Assembly: GCA_025454955.1 (NCBI GenBank)
Contig: JALONL010000002.1
Location: 1-64,000 of the forward strand
Direction: 5' to 3'
Length of the DNA: 64,000 nucleotides
Source of the DNA: Bacteroidia bacterium
GTDB taxonomy: Bacteria; Bacteroidota; Bacteroidia; Palsa-965
Positions within the stretch are counted from its first letter, which is position 1; every line of letters begins with the position of its first letter. Position numbers and translations under genes: made by a program. Below, piece by piece: positions 1 to 8,562 of the stretch. Under the pieces are notes generated by a model, which ran no database searches, was not told the origin of the DNA, and worked only from the letters and a program-made list of their open reading frames with translations.

Positions 1-193
1 AAAGAGCGAGAGCAAAGCGATGAAATCCGTAGGGGCGCGAGGCTTCGCGCCCAAAGGCATTTTCAGAGCGAATATTCAGAGTGAGAAACAGAGCGAGAGT
101 GAGAAACAGAGCGAGAGCGAGAAAAAAGAGCGAGAGCAAAGCGATGAAATCCGTAGGGGCGCGAGGCTTCGCGCCCAAAGGCATTTTCAGAGC
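1..193. repeat. 69-bp direct repeat pair with 18-bp tandem units between
   Basis: Positions 1-69 recur almost unchanged at 125-193, an offset of 124 bp. Each copy contains a short GC-rich palindrome of the form GGGCGCGA-n3-TTCGCGCCC. Between them an 18-bp unit containing GTGAGAAACAGAGCG is repeated in tandem (about 81-116) and then degrades. A reading frame runs through the repeats (20-289), but it is low-complexity, rich in Ser, Glu, Lys and Arg, and looks like a by-product of the repeat rather than a gene. The array may continue left of the window. Confidence 0.75.
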
Positions 194-240
194 AAGAATG
201 AGGGCGGTTTTTTAGACCGAAAACAAAATCAGCGCGCTCA

Positions 241-263
241 AATTCATCGCTTCGCGATGAATT
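241..263. terminator. perfect 10-bp hairpin downstream of cysC
   Basis: AATTCATCGC and its exact reverse complement are separated by TTC, just beyond the cysC stop codon. A hairpin here could end the minus-strand transcript. No clear T-run follows on that strand, so it may instead be part of the neighbouring repeat family. Confidence 0.35.
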
Positions 264-278
264 TGGAGAGCGAAAAAA

Positions 279-857
279 TTAATCATTAAGTACAATCCGG
301 GGGGAAATAAATTGTATCAACTGTGCAACACTTTCCTCCACCGTGTACTGGTCAGTACGTATTTCCACATCAGGCCTTTCAGGTGCTTCAAAAGGAGCGG
401 TAATCCCGGTAAATGAAGGTATTTCCCCGCGTCGCGCTTTGGCATAAAGCCCTTTTACATCGCGCTGTTCGCAACTGGCGAGGGATGAATTGACATACAC
501 CTCCACAAAATCATTTTCGCCGATTATGCTTTTGGCTAATGCGCGTATTTCGTGCGTGGGGCTGATGAAGCTGCAAATGGTAATAACGCCTGTATGCAAT
601 AGTATGCGTGCAGTTTCGGCAGCGCGTCGTATGTTTTCGGTGCGGTCGGTTTCGGAGAAGCCGAGGCCTTTGTTGAGTCCGTCGCGCAGCACATCGCCAT
701 CGAGCACGGTGCAGAGTTTACCTTGCTGATGAAGGTAGTTGCCGAGCGCATTGGCCAGCGTGGTTTTGCCGGCTCCCGAAAGTCCGGTGAGCCAGATTAC
801 GCAGGCGCGTTGCCCGAGCAGTTGTTCGCGCTGTTGTTTGTGAGCGGGTGTAAACAT
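279..857 (-). CDS. cysC: adenylyl-sulfate kinase (APS kinase)
   Basis: Cytoplasmic enzyme that phosphorylates adenosine 5'-phosphosulfate to PAPS during sulfate activation. The protein is 192 residues from the chosen ATG, close to the usual CysC length. The P-loop GLSGAGKT lies at residues 25-32, followed by the family segments LDGDVLRDGLN, GFSETDRTENIRR and CSFISP, and by KGLYAKARRGEIPSFTGI near the C-terminus. The frame can be extended 10 codons to a GTG at 887, but that would run through a TACATTTG promoter-like box, so the ATG at 857 is preferred. No sulfate adenylyltransferase (cysD/cysN) is adjacent, so it stands alone here. In this phylum APS kinase can also serve sulfation of surface polysaccharides. 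Confidence 0.95.
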   Translation of the reverse strand: MFTPAHKQQREQLLGQRACVIWLTGLSGAGKTTLANALGNYLHQQGKLCTVLDGDVLRDGLNKGLGFSETDRTENIRRAAETARILLHTGVITICSFISPTHEIRALAKSIIGENDFVEVYVNSSLASCEQRDVKGLYAKARRGEIPSFTGITAPFEAPERPDVEIRTDQYTVEESVAQLIQFISPRIVLND

Positions 858-867
858 TTGCCGTGAG

Positions 868-875
868 CAAATGTA
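868..875 (-). promoter_or_regulatory. Bacteroidota -7 box upstream of cysC
   Basis: TACATTTG on the minus strand matches the Bacteroidota -7 consensus TAnnTTTG and ends 10 nt before the cysC ATG, which implies a very short leader. Pattern match only. Confidence 0.4.
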
Positions 876-890
876 AGTGTTCGGCACAAA

Positions 891-1100
891 TTACGACAAC
901 AGTGCGCAGTGATATCCGTGTGCATTCAATTCTTCAACCACGCCAGCCGTGCAATCGCTGTGACATTCCACGCGCAGTATGCGGTCGCAGTCTTCCAGGT
1001 CGAAATGAAAAGAGGCTTCGGGCAAACGGGCCGAAAGTTTACCGAGAAGCATATCGGCTATAAGCCGTTCATTTACATTCGTGCAGAATACTTCGACCAT
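891..1100 (-). CDS. small conserved hypothetical protein, 69 aa
   Basis: Small acidic protein that begins MVEVFCTNVNE and has the segment FDLEDCDRILRVE. This resembles a family of about 70-residue Bacteroidota proteins annotated as hypothetical, whose alternating strands and helix suggest a ferredoxin-like or HMA-like fold; I recognise the pattern from memory and cannot verify it. The longer frame to 1151 would overlap the preceding VOC gene, whose stop is at 1123. The internal ATG at 1100 leaves a 22-nt gap and fits the family start. It is probably co-transcribed with the VOC gene. Two cysteines near the C-terminus could bind a ligand, but no function is known to me. Confidence 0.75.
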   Translation of the reverse strand: MVEVFCTNVNERLIADMLLGKLSARLPEASFHFDLEDCDRILRVECHSDCTAGVVEELNAHGYHCALLS

Positions 1101-1122
1101 GGCATGGTTTGCAAACGGTTGT

Positions 1123-1578
1123 TTACAATGCAGCAGCTTCGAGATCGGCAATTATAATTTTCTTCATCTGCATCATGGCCTGCATTACTTTTCCTGCCTT
1201 CTCTGCATCGGGATGATGCATGAGTGTAATGAGCCTTTCGGGTGTTACCTGCCATGCGATGCCGTATTTATCGCGCAGCCAGCCACAGGCCAGTTCCATG
1301 CCGCCGTCGAGCAGTTTGCTCCAGTAGTGGTCAACTTCTTCCTGCGTTTTGCAGTGAATTACAAACGAAATGGCATCGGTAGGCGAACAGTTTGCATCGT
1401 TCAGAAATGTAAAGTTTACGCCTTCGAGTATGCAGGATGCGGTGATTACTTTATCGCTGCCACCCATTGTCACTACTTTTCCCAACTCGCTGTTGGGGAA
1501 AACGGAGGTGTAGAACTTTGCCGCTTCTTCGGCGCCCGATTTAAGCCAGATGAAAGGTGTAATTTTTGATTGTATCAT
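1123..1578 (-). CDS. VOC-family (PhnB-like) protein
   Basis: A 151-residue member of the vicinal oxygen chelate fold, in the PhnB/3-demethylubiquinone methyltransferase-like group (PF06983). The start ITPFIWLKSGAEEAAKFYTS and the later motif CGWLRDKYGIAWQVTPE are typical of this group, which is often of unknown substrate. The family resembles glyoxalase and bleomycin-resistance proteins in fold. It lies upstream of the small 891-1100 gene on the same strand, with 22 nt between them. Confidence 0.88.
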   Translation of the reverse strand: MIQSKITPFIWLKSGAEEAAKFYTSVFPNSELGKVVTMGGSDKVITASCILEGVNFTFLNDANCSPTDAISFVIHCKTQEEVDHYWSKLLDGGMELACGWLRDKYGIAWQVTPERLITLMHHPDAEKAGKVMQAMMQMKKIIIADLEAAAL

Positions 1579-1615
1579 AATACTCGTGTATGGGGTTGGT
1601 TGATTGGAAATTTTA

Positions 1616-1623
1616 CAAAACTA
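1616..1623 (-). promoter_or_regulatory. possible -7 box for the VOC gene
   Basis: TAGTTTTG on the minus strand fits TAnnTTTG and lies 37 nt upstream of the ATG at 1578, overlapping the stop codon of the preceding gene. Pattern match only. Confidence 0.3.
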
Positions 1624-2028
1624 CTTTTTGCGCACCATGCAGCGGCAAACGGTATCACTCATGTACCATTCAATGCAAACCGTGTCGGTGGCTGTTTCGG
1701 GAAGCGCCAACAGTGTGGAAAAGGCCTGGCCGATTGCAGGAATATCTTTCATGAAATCGGGAATATCCATATAAATGTAAGTTCCCTCCTGCACGGTAAA
1801 TGATTCGAAATCGGGGTAATTCATTTCTCCTTCTTCCAGTTCGGTGGCACCGGCCAGATATTCAATCTGCTGATTATCGCCCAGCCAGGAAACACTTATG
1901 TACACACGGTTTTCGCGGGGTGGTGCCACCTGATGAAGTCGTTGAAATGCGGGCATTACGGCATTTGGAAACGACTCTGCTCTTACACAGCGTAATTGAA
2001 TCGGGCTGTTAATCTCAATTGTTTGCAT
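1621..2028 (-). CDS. GyrI-like/AraC effector-binding domain protein
   Basis: A 135-residue stand-alone protein. The hydrophobic strand pattern, with YISVSWLGDNQQIEYLAGAT, the segment FTVQEGTYIYMDIPDFMKDI and a terminal cluster around CIEWYMSD, resembles the SHS2-type effector-binding domain (GyrI-like, also found at the end of AraC and MerR regulators). No DNA-binding domain is attached, so it may bind a small molecule or a protein partner. It is transcribed divergently from the GlxA-type regulator at 2215, and the 186-bp gap presumably holds both promoters. Confidence 0.6.
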   Translation of the reverse strand: MQTIEINSPIQLRCVRAESFPNAVMPAFQRLHQVAPPRENRVYISVSWLGDNQQIEYLAGATELEEGEMNYPDFESFTVQEGTYIYMDIPDFMKDIPAIGQAFSTLLALPETATDTVCIEWYMSDTVCRCMVRKK

Positions 2029-2214
2029 TGGAATTGAAATGTTGATGTGTCATTTATGGTTGTTGCCTGCCATGCAGAAAATATCACCTGTAAGGTGCCT
2101 GACTGTCCATAAACAAAGGACATTACAAACATAATACGCAAACCGGCAGCCCTGCACGGACGGTTACGGCAATAAAAGGGTGTTTTGCGACAGACTAATT
2201 TTTATCTTTCGGGC

Positions 2215-3189
2215 ATGAAAACGGTATCTATTCTTGTGCCCGAGTCGAGCGTGATGCAGGCTATTGCGGGCAGTAAATATTTATTCAGTATTGCCAACCG
2301 TTTTCTGGCCGAATCGGGAAAGCCGCCGCTGTTTCATGTGCAACTGGCGGGTGCCACACGCGAGGTAAAACTCGACGACGGCGCATTTACCATTACTGCC
2401 GATGTGCTTATTGAAGAGGTGGAAAAAACCGATCTGGTAATTATTCCGCCCCTGTTCGGGCAAATGGAAGAAGCCGTTGCGCTGAATCAAAAACTGGCGC
2501 CGTGGATTAACGAGCAATACCAAAAAGGGGCCGAAGTGGCTTCGCTTTGTCTGGGTGCGTTTTTGCTGGCTTCCACCGGTTTGCTGGAAGGGAAAAAATG
2601 TTCAACCCACTGGGGATATATCGGGCAGTTCAGGCAAATGTATCCGGAAGTGGAAGTGGTTGACGGAAGTATCATAACCGAAGAAAACCGGCTTTATTCC
2701 AGCGGCGGGGCAAATTCGTACTGGAACCTGTTGCTGCACATTCTCGAAAAACACACCCACCGGGAAATTGCGGTTACGGCTGCCAAATTTTTTGCCATTG
2801 ATATTGACCGGAACAGCCAGTCGGCATTTGTAATTTTTCAGGGACAGAAATCGCACAAGGATGCGGAAGTGCTGAAAGCGCAGGAGTATATTGAGCAAAA
2901 TCTTTCGGCAAAAACGGGTGTGGACGAACTGGCCGGGCGTGTGGCGGTGGGGCGGCGGAGTTTTGAGCGGCGTTTTAAAACGGCTACCGGCAATACGGTG
3001 CTGGAATATATTCAGCGGGTAAAAATTGAATCGGCAAAACGTTATCTCGAAAACAGCCGCAGTACGGTAAATGAGGTAATGATGGAGGTAGGTTATTCCG
3101 ATACGAAAGCCTTCCGCACCATTTTCAGGAAAATAACCGGCCTTACACCTGTGGAATACCGCAACAAGTATTACAAGGCATCGTCGTAA
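2215..3189 (+). CDS. GlxA-family AraC-type transcriptional regulator
   Basis: A 324-residue fusion of an N-terminal DJ-1/PfpI-type class I glutamine amidotransferase-like domain (about residues 5-185) and a C-terminal AraC helix-turn-helix domain (about 225-320). The elbow SLCLGAFLLASTGLLEGKKC carries the cysteine position of the PfpI fold, and YSSGGANSYWNLLLH follows. The AraC half shows VDELAGRVAVGRRSFERRFK and VNEVMMEVGYSDTKAFRTIF. The frame opens at a TTG at 2185, but the ATG at 2215 precedes the first beta strand and is preferred. Such proteins usually activate neighbouring metabolic or stress genes. The nearest candidates are the divergent GyrI-like gene and deoC downstream. Confidence 0.92.
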   Translation: MKTVSILVPESSVMQAIAGSKYLFSIANRFLAESGKPPLFHVQLAGATREVKLDDGAFTITADVLIEEVEKTDLVIIPPLFGQMEEAVALNQKLAPWINEQYQKGAEVASLCLGAFLLASTGLLEGKKCSTHWGYIGQFRQMYPEVEVVDGSIITEENRLYSSGGANSYWNLLLHILEKHTHREIAVTAAKFFAIDIDRNSQSAFVIFQGQKSHKDAEVLKAQEYIEQNLSAKTGVDELAGRVAVGRRSFERRFKTATGNTVLEYIQRVKIESAKRYLENSRSTVNEVMMEVGYSDTKAFRTIFRKITGLTPVEYRNKYYKASS

Positions 3190-3219
3190 CCACACAGCGG
3201 CCAATAACGGTCTTTTGCT

Positions 3220-3227
3220 TACATTTG
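3220..3227 (+). promoter_or_regulatory. -7 box for deoC-aldehyde dehydrogenase operon
   Basis: TACATTTG is an exact TAnnTTTG match 17 nt upstream of the deoC ATG, and it supports the start at 3245. Confidence 0.5.
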
Positions 3228-3244
3228 AAACACATACTTTTTCA

Positions 3245-4144
3245 ATGACCGGCATTGATTTTTCACACACACCGCCTGTAGATCAGACAGGCATTGAGGA
3301 GCGCGTGGCTCGTTTAAATACGCGCAGTATAAAGAAAGAGTCGAAAGTGGCGGGGCTTAAGCTGGCGCTGAGCATGATTGACCTTACCACGCTCGAAGGG
3401 CGCGATACGGCAGGCAAGGTGCGTCAAATGTGCTACAAGGCCATGCACCTGCACGATGCGTTGCCCGGTTTGCCCACAGTGGCAGCCGTGTGTGTGTTTC
3501 CCACGTTTGTAAAAACGGCCAAAAAGGCATTGGGCAGCAGCGGCGTCAAAGTGGCTTCGGTGGCTACGGCTTTCCCGGCAGGGCAATCGACACGCGATGT
3601 GAAAATTGCCGACACGCGCTTTGCAGTGGAAAACGGCGCCGACGAAGTGGATATGGTTATTTCGCGCGGGCATTTTCTGGCGGGCGAATACGGGTATGTA
3701 TTCGACGAGGTTGCTGCCGTGAAAGAAGCCTGCGGCGAGGCACGCCTGAAAGTAATTCTCGAAACCGGCGAGCTTTCCACCTTAGACAATGTGCGCCGCG
3801 CCAGCGATATTGCCATGCGCGCCGGTGCCGATTTCATTAAAACATCGACAGGTAAAATACAGCCCGCCGCCACGCAGCCGGTTACGCTTACCATGCTCGA
3901 AGCTATACGCGATTACTATTACGAAACCGGCATCATGGTGGGCATGAAACCCGCCGGCGGAATTTCTACCGCCAAAGGTGCGCTGCAATATTTAGTAATG
4001 GTGCGCGAAACATTGGGCAATGCCTGGCTGAGCAATCATTGGTTTCGTTTCGGGGCCAGCAGCTTAGCCAACGATATTTTAATGCAGCTTGCCAAAGAAA
4101 GCAGCGGCATGTATCAGAGTGTTGATTATTTTTCGAAAGACTAA
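3245..4144 (+). CDS. deoC: deoxyribose-phosphate aldolase
   Basis: Cytoplasmic class I aldolase that cleaves 2-deoxyribose 5-phosphate to glyceraldehyde 3-phosphate and acetaldehyde. At 299 residues it belongs to the longer DERA type. The Schiff-base lysine is K199 in DFIKTSTG, the second active-site lysine is K235 in GMKPAGGI, and the proton-relay aspartate is D136 in ADEVDMVIS. The ATG at 3245 is preferred over the TTG at 3215 because a promoter box lies between them. The aldehyde dehydrogenase starts 3 nt after its stop, which suggests that the acetaldehyde released is oxidised by the next enzyme. Confidence 0.96.
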   Translation: MTGIDFSHTPPVDQTGIEERVARLNTRSIKKESKVAGLKLALSMIDLTTLEGRDTAGKVRQMCYKAMHLHDALPGLPTVAAVCVFPTFVKTAKKALGSSGVKVASVATAFPAGQSTRDVKIADTRFAVENGADEVDMVISRGHFLAGEYGYVFDEVAAVKEACGEARLKVILETGELSTLDNVRRASDIAMRAGADFIKTSTGKIQPAATQPVTLTMLEAIRDYYYETGIMVGMKPAGGISTAKGALQYLVMVRETLGNAWLSNHWFRFGASSLANDILMQLAKESSGMYQSVDYFSKD

Positions 4145-4147
4145 GTC

Positions 4148-5641
4148 ATGAGCACAAAGACCAAAAGCAAGGAAGCCGCCGCAAAAGCTGCTCTCGAATT
4201 CAGCAACGGCTGGGAATATGCGCCTGCCCCCGAAAGCACCGACCATGCCCGCATTGAGCCGCGTTATCAGCATTTCATCAATGGCGTTTTTGTAAAGCCT
4301 TCGTCGGGAAAATATTTCGCCACCATTAGTCCTTCCACCGAAAAAGTACTTTCGGAAGTGGCACTTGGCGATGAGAAAGATGTGGATGCGGCTGTAAAAG
4401 CGGCCCGCAATGCCTACGAAAAAGTGTGGAAGAAAATGCCGGGCAGCGAGCGCGGCAAATACCTCTACCGCATTGCCCGCATAATTCAGGAACGCGCCCG
4501 CGAACTGGCAGTGATAGAAAGCATGGACGGCGGCAAACCGATACGCGAATCGCGCGATGTGGATGTGCCGCTGGCTGCCGCGCATTTTTTCTACTATGCC
4601 GGCTGGGCCGATAAATTGGAGTATGCTTTCCCCAACCGCACTGTATCGCCGGTGGGCGTGGCGGCACAAATTATTCCGTGGAATTTTCCGCTGCTCATGG
4701 CCGCCTGGAAAATTGCCCCTGCCCTGGCCTGCGGCAATACCGTGGTACTCAAACCCGCCGAAACCACACCACTTACCGCCCTCAAACTGGCCGAAATTAT
4801 ACGCGATGCAGGCCTGCCGCCGGGCGTGGTAAACATTGTTACCGGCGACGGAAAAGCGGGTGCGGCTTTGGTGAATCATCCCGGGGTGGATAAAATTGCC
4901 TTTACCGGTTCTACCGAAGTGGGCAAAATTATTCAGCGCGCAGTGGCCGGCACCGGCAAAAAAGTAACGCTCGAACTTGGCGGCAAAGCGGCCAATATTA
5001 TTTTCGAGGATGCCGCCATCGATCAGGCGGTGGAGGGAATTATCAATGGAATTTTCTTCAATCAGGGGCATGTGTGCTGTGCCGGTTCGCGCCTGTTTGT
5101 GCAGGAAGGTGTGGCGGCAAGTGTAATACGCAAACTCAAAGACCGCATGGAAACGCTCATTGTGGGCGATCCGCTGGATAAGAACACCGACATTGGCGCC
5201 ATCAACTCGAAAGAGCAGTTGATGAAAATAAACGAGTACCTGAAAATTGGTGTCGATGAAGGGGCCACCATTCATCAGCCTTCGTGCAGCATTCCGGCAA
5301 AAGGATTTTTCTGCCGTCCCACCATTTTCCTCGAAGCCTCGCAGTCGCACCGTATTGTGCAGGAAGAAATTTTCGGGCCTGTGCTGGCGGTGCAAACTTT
5401 CCGCACGGTGGAAGAAGTGATTGAAAAGGCCAACAACACGCCCTACGGTTTATCGGCAGGTGTGTGGACAGATAAGGGCTCGAAGATTTTCAACCTCACT
5501 TCGAAAATGCGCGCAGGCGTGGTGTGGGCCAATACGTTCAATAAGTTTGATCCTACCTCGCCCTTTGGCGGTTATAAGGAAAGCGGTTTTGGACGCGAAG
5601 GTGGTTTGCATGGCTTGTTGCCGTATGTGAATTTGAAATAG
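4148..5641 (+). CDS. NAD(P)-dependent aldehyde dehydrogenase
   Basis: A 497-residue member of the aldehyde dehydrogenase superfamily. The nucleophilic cysteine is C310 in NQGHVCCAGSR and the general base is E276 in LELGGKAANI. The coenzyme motif FTGSTEVGK and the segments QIIPWNFPLLM and PFGGYKESGFGRE are present. It is tightly coupled to deoC, so a role in oxidising acetaldehyde from deoxyribose catabolism is a reasonable inference, though substrate range cannot be read from sequence. In some bacteria two dehydrogenase genes follow deoC; here there is only one. It ends directly before a REP-like array. Confidence 0.94.
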   Translation: MSTKTKSKEAAAKAALEFSNGWEYAPAPESTDHARIEPRYQHFINGVFVKPSSGKYFATISPSTEKVLSEVALGDEKDVDAAVKAARNAYEKVWKKMPGSERGKYLYRIARIIQERARELAVIESMDGGKPIRESRDVDVPLAAAHFFYYAGWADKLEYAFPNRTVSPVGVAAQIIPWNFPLLMAAWKIAPALACGNTVVLKPAETTPLTALKLAEIIRDAGLPPGVVNIVTGDGKAGAALVNHPGVDKIAFTGSTEVGKIIQRAVAGTGKKVTLELGGKAANIIFEDAAIDQAVEGIINGIFFNQGHVCCAGSRLFVQEGVAASVIRKLKDRMETLIVGDPLDKNTDIGAINSKEQLMKINEYLKIGVDEGATIHQPSCSIPAKGFFCRPTIFLEASQSHRIVQEEIFGPVLAVQTFRTVEEVIEKANNTPYGLSAGVWTDKGSKIFNLTSKMRAGVVWANTFNKFDPTSPFGGYKESGFGREGGLHGLLPYVNLK

Positions 5642-5652
5642 CAAACAGTGGC

Positions 5653-5815
5653 TTCGACAAGCTCAGCCACCGGATCGACAAGCTCAGCCACCGGAATCGA
5701 CAGGCTCAGCCACCGTTCGACGGGCTCAGCCGCCGTTCGACAGGCTCAACCAACGGAAACGACAGGTTCTGCCTCCGAATCGGAAGGCTCTGCTACCGGA
5801 AACGATAGACCCGAC
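5653..5815. repeat. tandem REP-like array with core TTCGACARGCTCA
   Basis: Five clear copies of the core start at 5653, 5674, 5696, 5716 and 5736, with 20-22 bp spacing and CAGCCACCG or a variant between them. The array then decays. The same core occurs in both orientations at 14888-15080. An apparent reading frame through the array (5648-5983) is low-complexity and overlaps the GNAT gene, so it is not called. Confidence 0.8.
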
Positions 5816-5895
5816 CAACCTAAAACAACAGATTCAGTCACAAAAAACAAACCGGTGTCTGAGCCTGTCGAAGACACATTCAATTTCTCACGACA

Positions 5896-6933
5896 GTGCA
5901 TTCACTCCTTTTCCCAATTTCTACCGAACGGCTTTTGCTGCGCACGGCAGAAATGCGCGATGCGGCCGCTTTGCTTGAACTGAACAGGCACGAAGAAGTG
6001 GTGCGCTACGTACACGACGAGCCCTGGCAAAGTATGTCGCAGGCCGAAGAGTGGATTGGCAAACATCAAACCCAACAATACGCAGCCACCGGCATGGGAC
6101 GCTACGTGGTGCAGCTTCACGAAACCGGCGAAGTAATTGGCTGGTGCGGACTTAAACTGCGGCCCGAACACGGGCATGTGGATCTTGGCTATCGCTTTCA
6201 TCCGGCGCACTGGGGCAACGGTTTTGCTACCGAAGCATCGGAAGTAATGCTGCTTCACGGGTTTCATAACCTCGGTTATAAAAGACTGGTGGGCTGGGCA
6301 CAAACGCAGAATCCGGCTTCGGTACGCGTGTTTCAAAAACTCGGCGGGCGCCATGTAAAAACCTGGCACCATAATCCTGATCTTGAAATTACAGAGTATG
6401 AATTTATCAGGCCGGGCGCTGATATGCACACACCTGTGCTGTTCCGCTCTGCCCGCCTCGATTTTCGTGAAATAAGCGTGGCCGACACCGGTGTAAATTT
6501 CGCCTTAAACACCGATCCTGATGTGGTGCGCTGGACAGGCAATACTGCATTCGCCTCAGTAAAAGCCTGCCGCGAATTCTATTCGGCATATAGCGAAAAT
6601 TATACGAAATACGGCTATGCCCGCTGGATGGCCACACTGCGCGATACCGACGAATGTATTGGTTGGTGCGGACTGAAATTTTTCGAGCCGCGAAACTGTG
6701 TGGATCTAGGGTATAGGCTTTTTCGCAGGTTTTGGGGCAAAGGGCTGGCCACGGAAGCGGCACTTGCCTCGCTTCAGTATGGCACGGAGCAGCTTGGGCT
6801 GAAAGAAATTTACGGGTTTGCGTATCGCAGTAATCCTGCGTCGATACGTGTGCTGGAGAAGTGCGGAATGAAATACCTGGAGTCGGAAACGGAAGAGATT
6901 GGGGAATTGATGAGGTATGTGGTTAAGTACTGA
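5896..6933 (+). CDS. tandem GNAT N-acetyltransferase (two RimJ/RimL-like domains)
   Basis: A 345-residue protein made of two GNAT domains, about residues 5-165 and 180-343. Each half repeats the same landmarks: a start of the type STERLLLRTAEMRD or SARLDFREISVAD, then IGWCGLK, VDLGYRF or VDLGYRL, W-G-x-G-x-ATEA (acetyl-CoA pyrophosphate loop), and NPASVRVFQKLGG or NPASIRVLEKCGM. It is probably an internal duplication of a RimJ/RimL-like enzyme that acetylates an amine or a protein N-terminus; the substrate is unknown. The start is a GTG at 5896; no ATG lies near the N-terminus before residue 21, where truncation would remove the first strand. The repeat array sits immediately upstream. Confidence 0.87.
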   Translation: MHSLLFPISTERLLLRTAEMRDAAALLELNRHEEVVRYVHDEPWQSMSQAEEWIGKHQTQQYAATGMGRYVVQLHETGEVIGWCGLKLRPEHGHVDLGYRFHPAHWGNGFATEASEVMLLHGFHNLGYKRLVGWAQTQNPASVRVFQKLGGRHVKTWHHNPDLEITEYEFIRPGADMHTPVLFRSARLDFREISVADTGVNFALNTDPDVVRWTGNTAFASVKACREFYSAYSENYTKYGYARWMATLRDTDECIGWCGLKFFEPRNCVDLGYRLFRRFWGKGLATEAALASLQYGTEQLGLKEIYGFAYRSNPASIRVLEKCGMKYLESETEEIGELMRYVVKY

Positions 6934-7147
6934 TTCCCGGTAAATCATTAGCCGCTGCGACCATTGTTTGGAACTCCGTTCCACCACCTTGCCAGAATAT
7001 TGTGGCGTTTACGCGCGAAAAAGTAAATGTGGCGTTATTTAACACTTTTTCAGCCTTGATTAACAGATGTTTGACAAAAGATAAAAATTTTCTCTTGACA
7101 TTTATTATTCCCATATTGTAAATTGTTGTAGATAATAATAAAGACTT

Positions 7148-8551
7148 ATGAATAACCCTGCTAACTCCAATAATACGGTATGCATTGGCAATGAATTAGA
7201 ATGGCTTTCCCTGAGAACGCAACAAATTCTTCAACTCAATCCCGACGCAGAACTCCCACTTCCCCCGGTTGATGCATCCACTTCATACGGACAATTGGTA
7301 ATTTCTCATCAGCTTACGGATGCTGACCGTGTGCTGCTTAATCTTGCTCTGGCTACAAGTTTTGCTCCTGAATACTTGTTCCCTTTGGCTCAGGCTTCGG
7401 CTAATATCGAGTGGAGTCTTTACACAGGAGGTTTTTTCCGGAGCGGGCAGTCAATTTTTTATCCTACAGTCCGCACCGCAGTGTTTCTGCTTTCCGGAAA
7501 AAGTTATACGAACCGGTCAATTTATGCCGGGTATTTTCATTCACAGCATCGCCTCTTTACTTCAGGATTAATACATACCGCACCCGGCAAAGAATCCGAC
7601 AGTTTTCTAAATTATGAAGTACAGCTTAACGATCAGTTTTTGAACACCATACTTACAGGTGAATCTCCACGGTTGGATGGCGGAAATGGATTTCCGGCCC
7701 GACGGAGCAAACACACGCACACGCTGGCCGAAGTTGTCCTTAACGAAAAAACGAAAGAAGAAATTGAGAAGCTGAGGCGCTTTACCCGTCACGTAAAAAA
7801 GGTATGGGAAATTAACACACACAATCGTTACAGAAATAATTTTATAAGCATTTTCAGTGGCGAGCCCGGCACCGGCAAAAGTCATACCGCTGAAGCATTA
7901 GGCAATGAATTTGGCTTGCCGGTATATAAAGTAAATTTTGCCCAGATGGTGAGTAAATATATTGGTGAAACTGAAAAGAACTTAGAAAAAATATTCGACC
8001 GCTTTGATAAACAACCCTGTATATTGTTTTTTGATGAAGCCGAAGCCGTATTCAGCAAACGAAACGAAGTAAAAGACTCGCACGATCAACATGCCAACAA
8101 CATGCAATCGTACCTGCTGCAAAAAATTGAGGAATTTGCCGGTATAGTAATCCTGGCAACCAACGTACAGCAGCTTTCGCACTATTTTGATAAAGCTTTT
8201 CAGCGGCGAATACGGTTAATAGCTTCATTCGACTTCCCCGACTACCCGCAACGAAGACTGCTCTGGGAAAGATCAGTTGAAACACCTTACTGTTTTGAAA
8301 ATGGTCTTATCGAAAATCTGGCCAAAAACTATCAGCTTACCGGAGGAAATATTTACAATATTGTATCAGATGCCGTGTTGGAAGCCATGGACCGGGAAAC
8401 GGATATAATTACATTCGACATGATTGAACCGGCCATGAAAGATGAGTTCAAAAAAACAGGCCGGCCTTACAAAATGTGTACCGACGAAATGGTAATGAGC
8501 AACCCCGTTTGGCGTTACGGAGTGGGTTACGAACAACGGAAAAATTTTTAA
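7148..8551 (+). CDS. AAA+ ATPase, eCIS-associated (Afp15/Pvc15-like)
   Basis: A 467-residue protein with an N-terminal region of about 200 residues that I do not recognise, followed by a single AAA+ module. Walker A is GEPGTGKS at 238-245, Walker B is ILFFDEAEA with D296 and E297, sensor 1 is ILATNVQQ, and FQRRIRLI holds the arginine-finger position. Single-module ATPases of this kind are core components of extracellular contractile injection systems, where they act in assembly or cargo handling. The next gene, 11 nt downstream, encodes a DUF4157 protein, which is another eCIS-associated marker. No sheath, tube, baseplate or tail-fibre genes occur in the window. The eCIS assignment rests on domain type and gene pairing. 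A general protein-remodelling role is the alternative. Confidence 0.75.
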   Translation: MNNPANSNNTVCIGNELEWLSLRTQQILQLNPDAELPLPPVDASTSYGQLVISHQLTDADRVLLNLALATSFAPEYLFPLAQASANIEWSLYTGGFFRSGQSIFYPTVRTAVFLLSGKSYTNRSIYAGYFHSQHRLFTSGLIHTAPGKESDSFLNYEVQLNDQFLNTILTGESPRLDGGNGFPARRSKHTHTLAEVVLNEKTKEEIEKLRRFTRHVKKVWEINTHNRYRNNFISIFSGEPGTGKSHTAEALGNEFGLPVYKVNFAQMVSKYIGETEKNLEKIFDRFDKQPCILFFDEAEAVFSKRNEVKDSHDQHANNMQSYLLQKIEEFAGIVILATNVQQLSHYFDKAFQRRIRLIASFDFPDYPQRRLLWERSVETPYCFENGLIENLAKNYQLTGGNIYNIVSDAVLEAMDRETDIITFDMIEPAMKDEFKKTGRPYKMCTDEMVMSNPVWRYGVGYEQRKNF

Positions 8552-8562
8552 CTCGCAAGCAC

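Noticed and set aside
20..289. 89-residue frame at the left edge
   Set aside because: It runs through the repeat array, has low-complexity Ser/Glu/Lys/Arg composition and resembles no family.
4079..5395. 438-residue frame opposite the aldehyde dehydrogenase
   Set aside because: It is the antisense shadow of a well-supported catalytic gene and shows no motif.
5648..5983. 111-residue frame in the REP-like array
   Set aside because: Repeats of the TTCGACARGCTCA core explain its composition, and it overlaps the GNAT gene in another frame.
7148..8551. FtsH, ClpX or MoxR-type housekeeping ATPase
   Set aside because: No membrane helices, protease domain or zinc-binding domain, and the pairing with DUF4157 points elsewhere.
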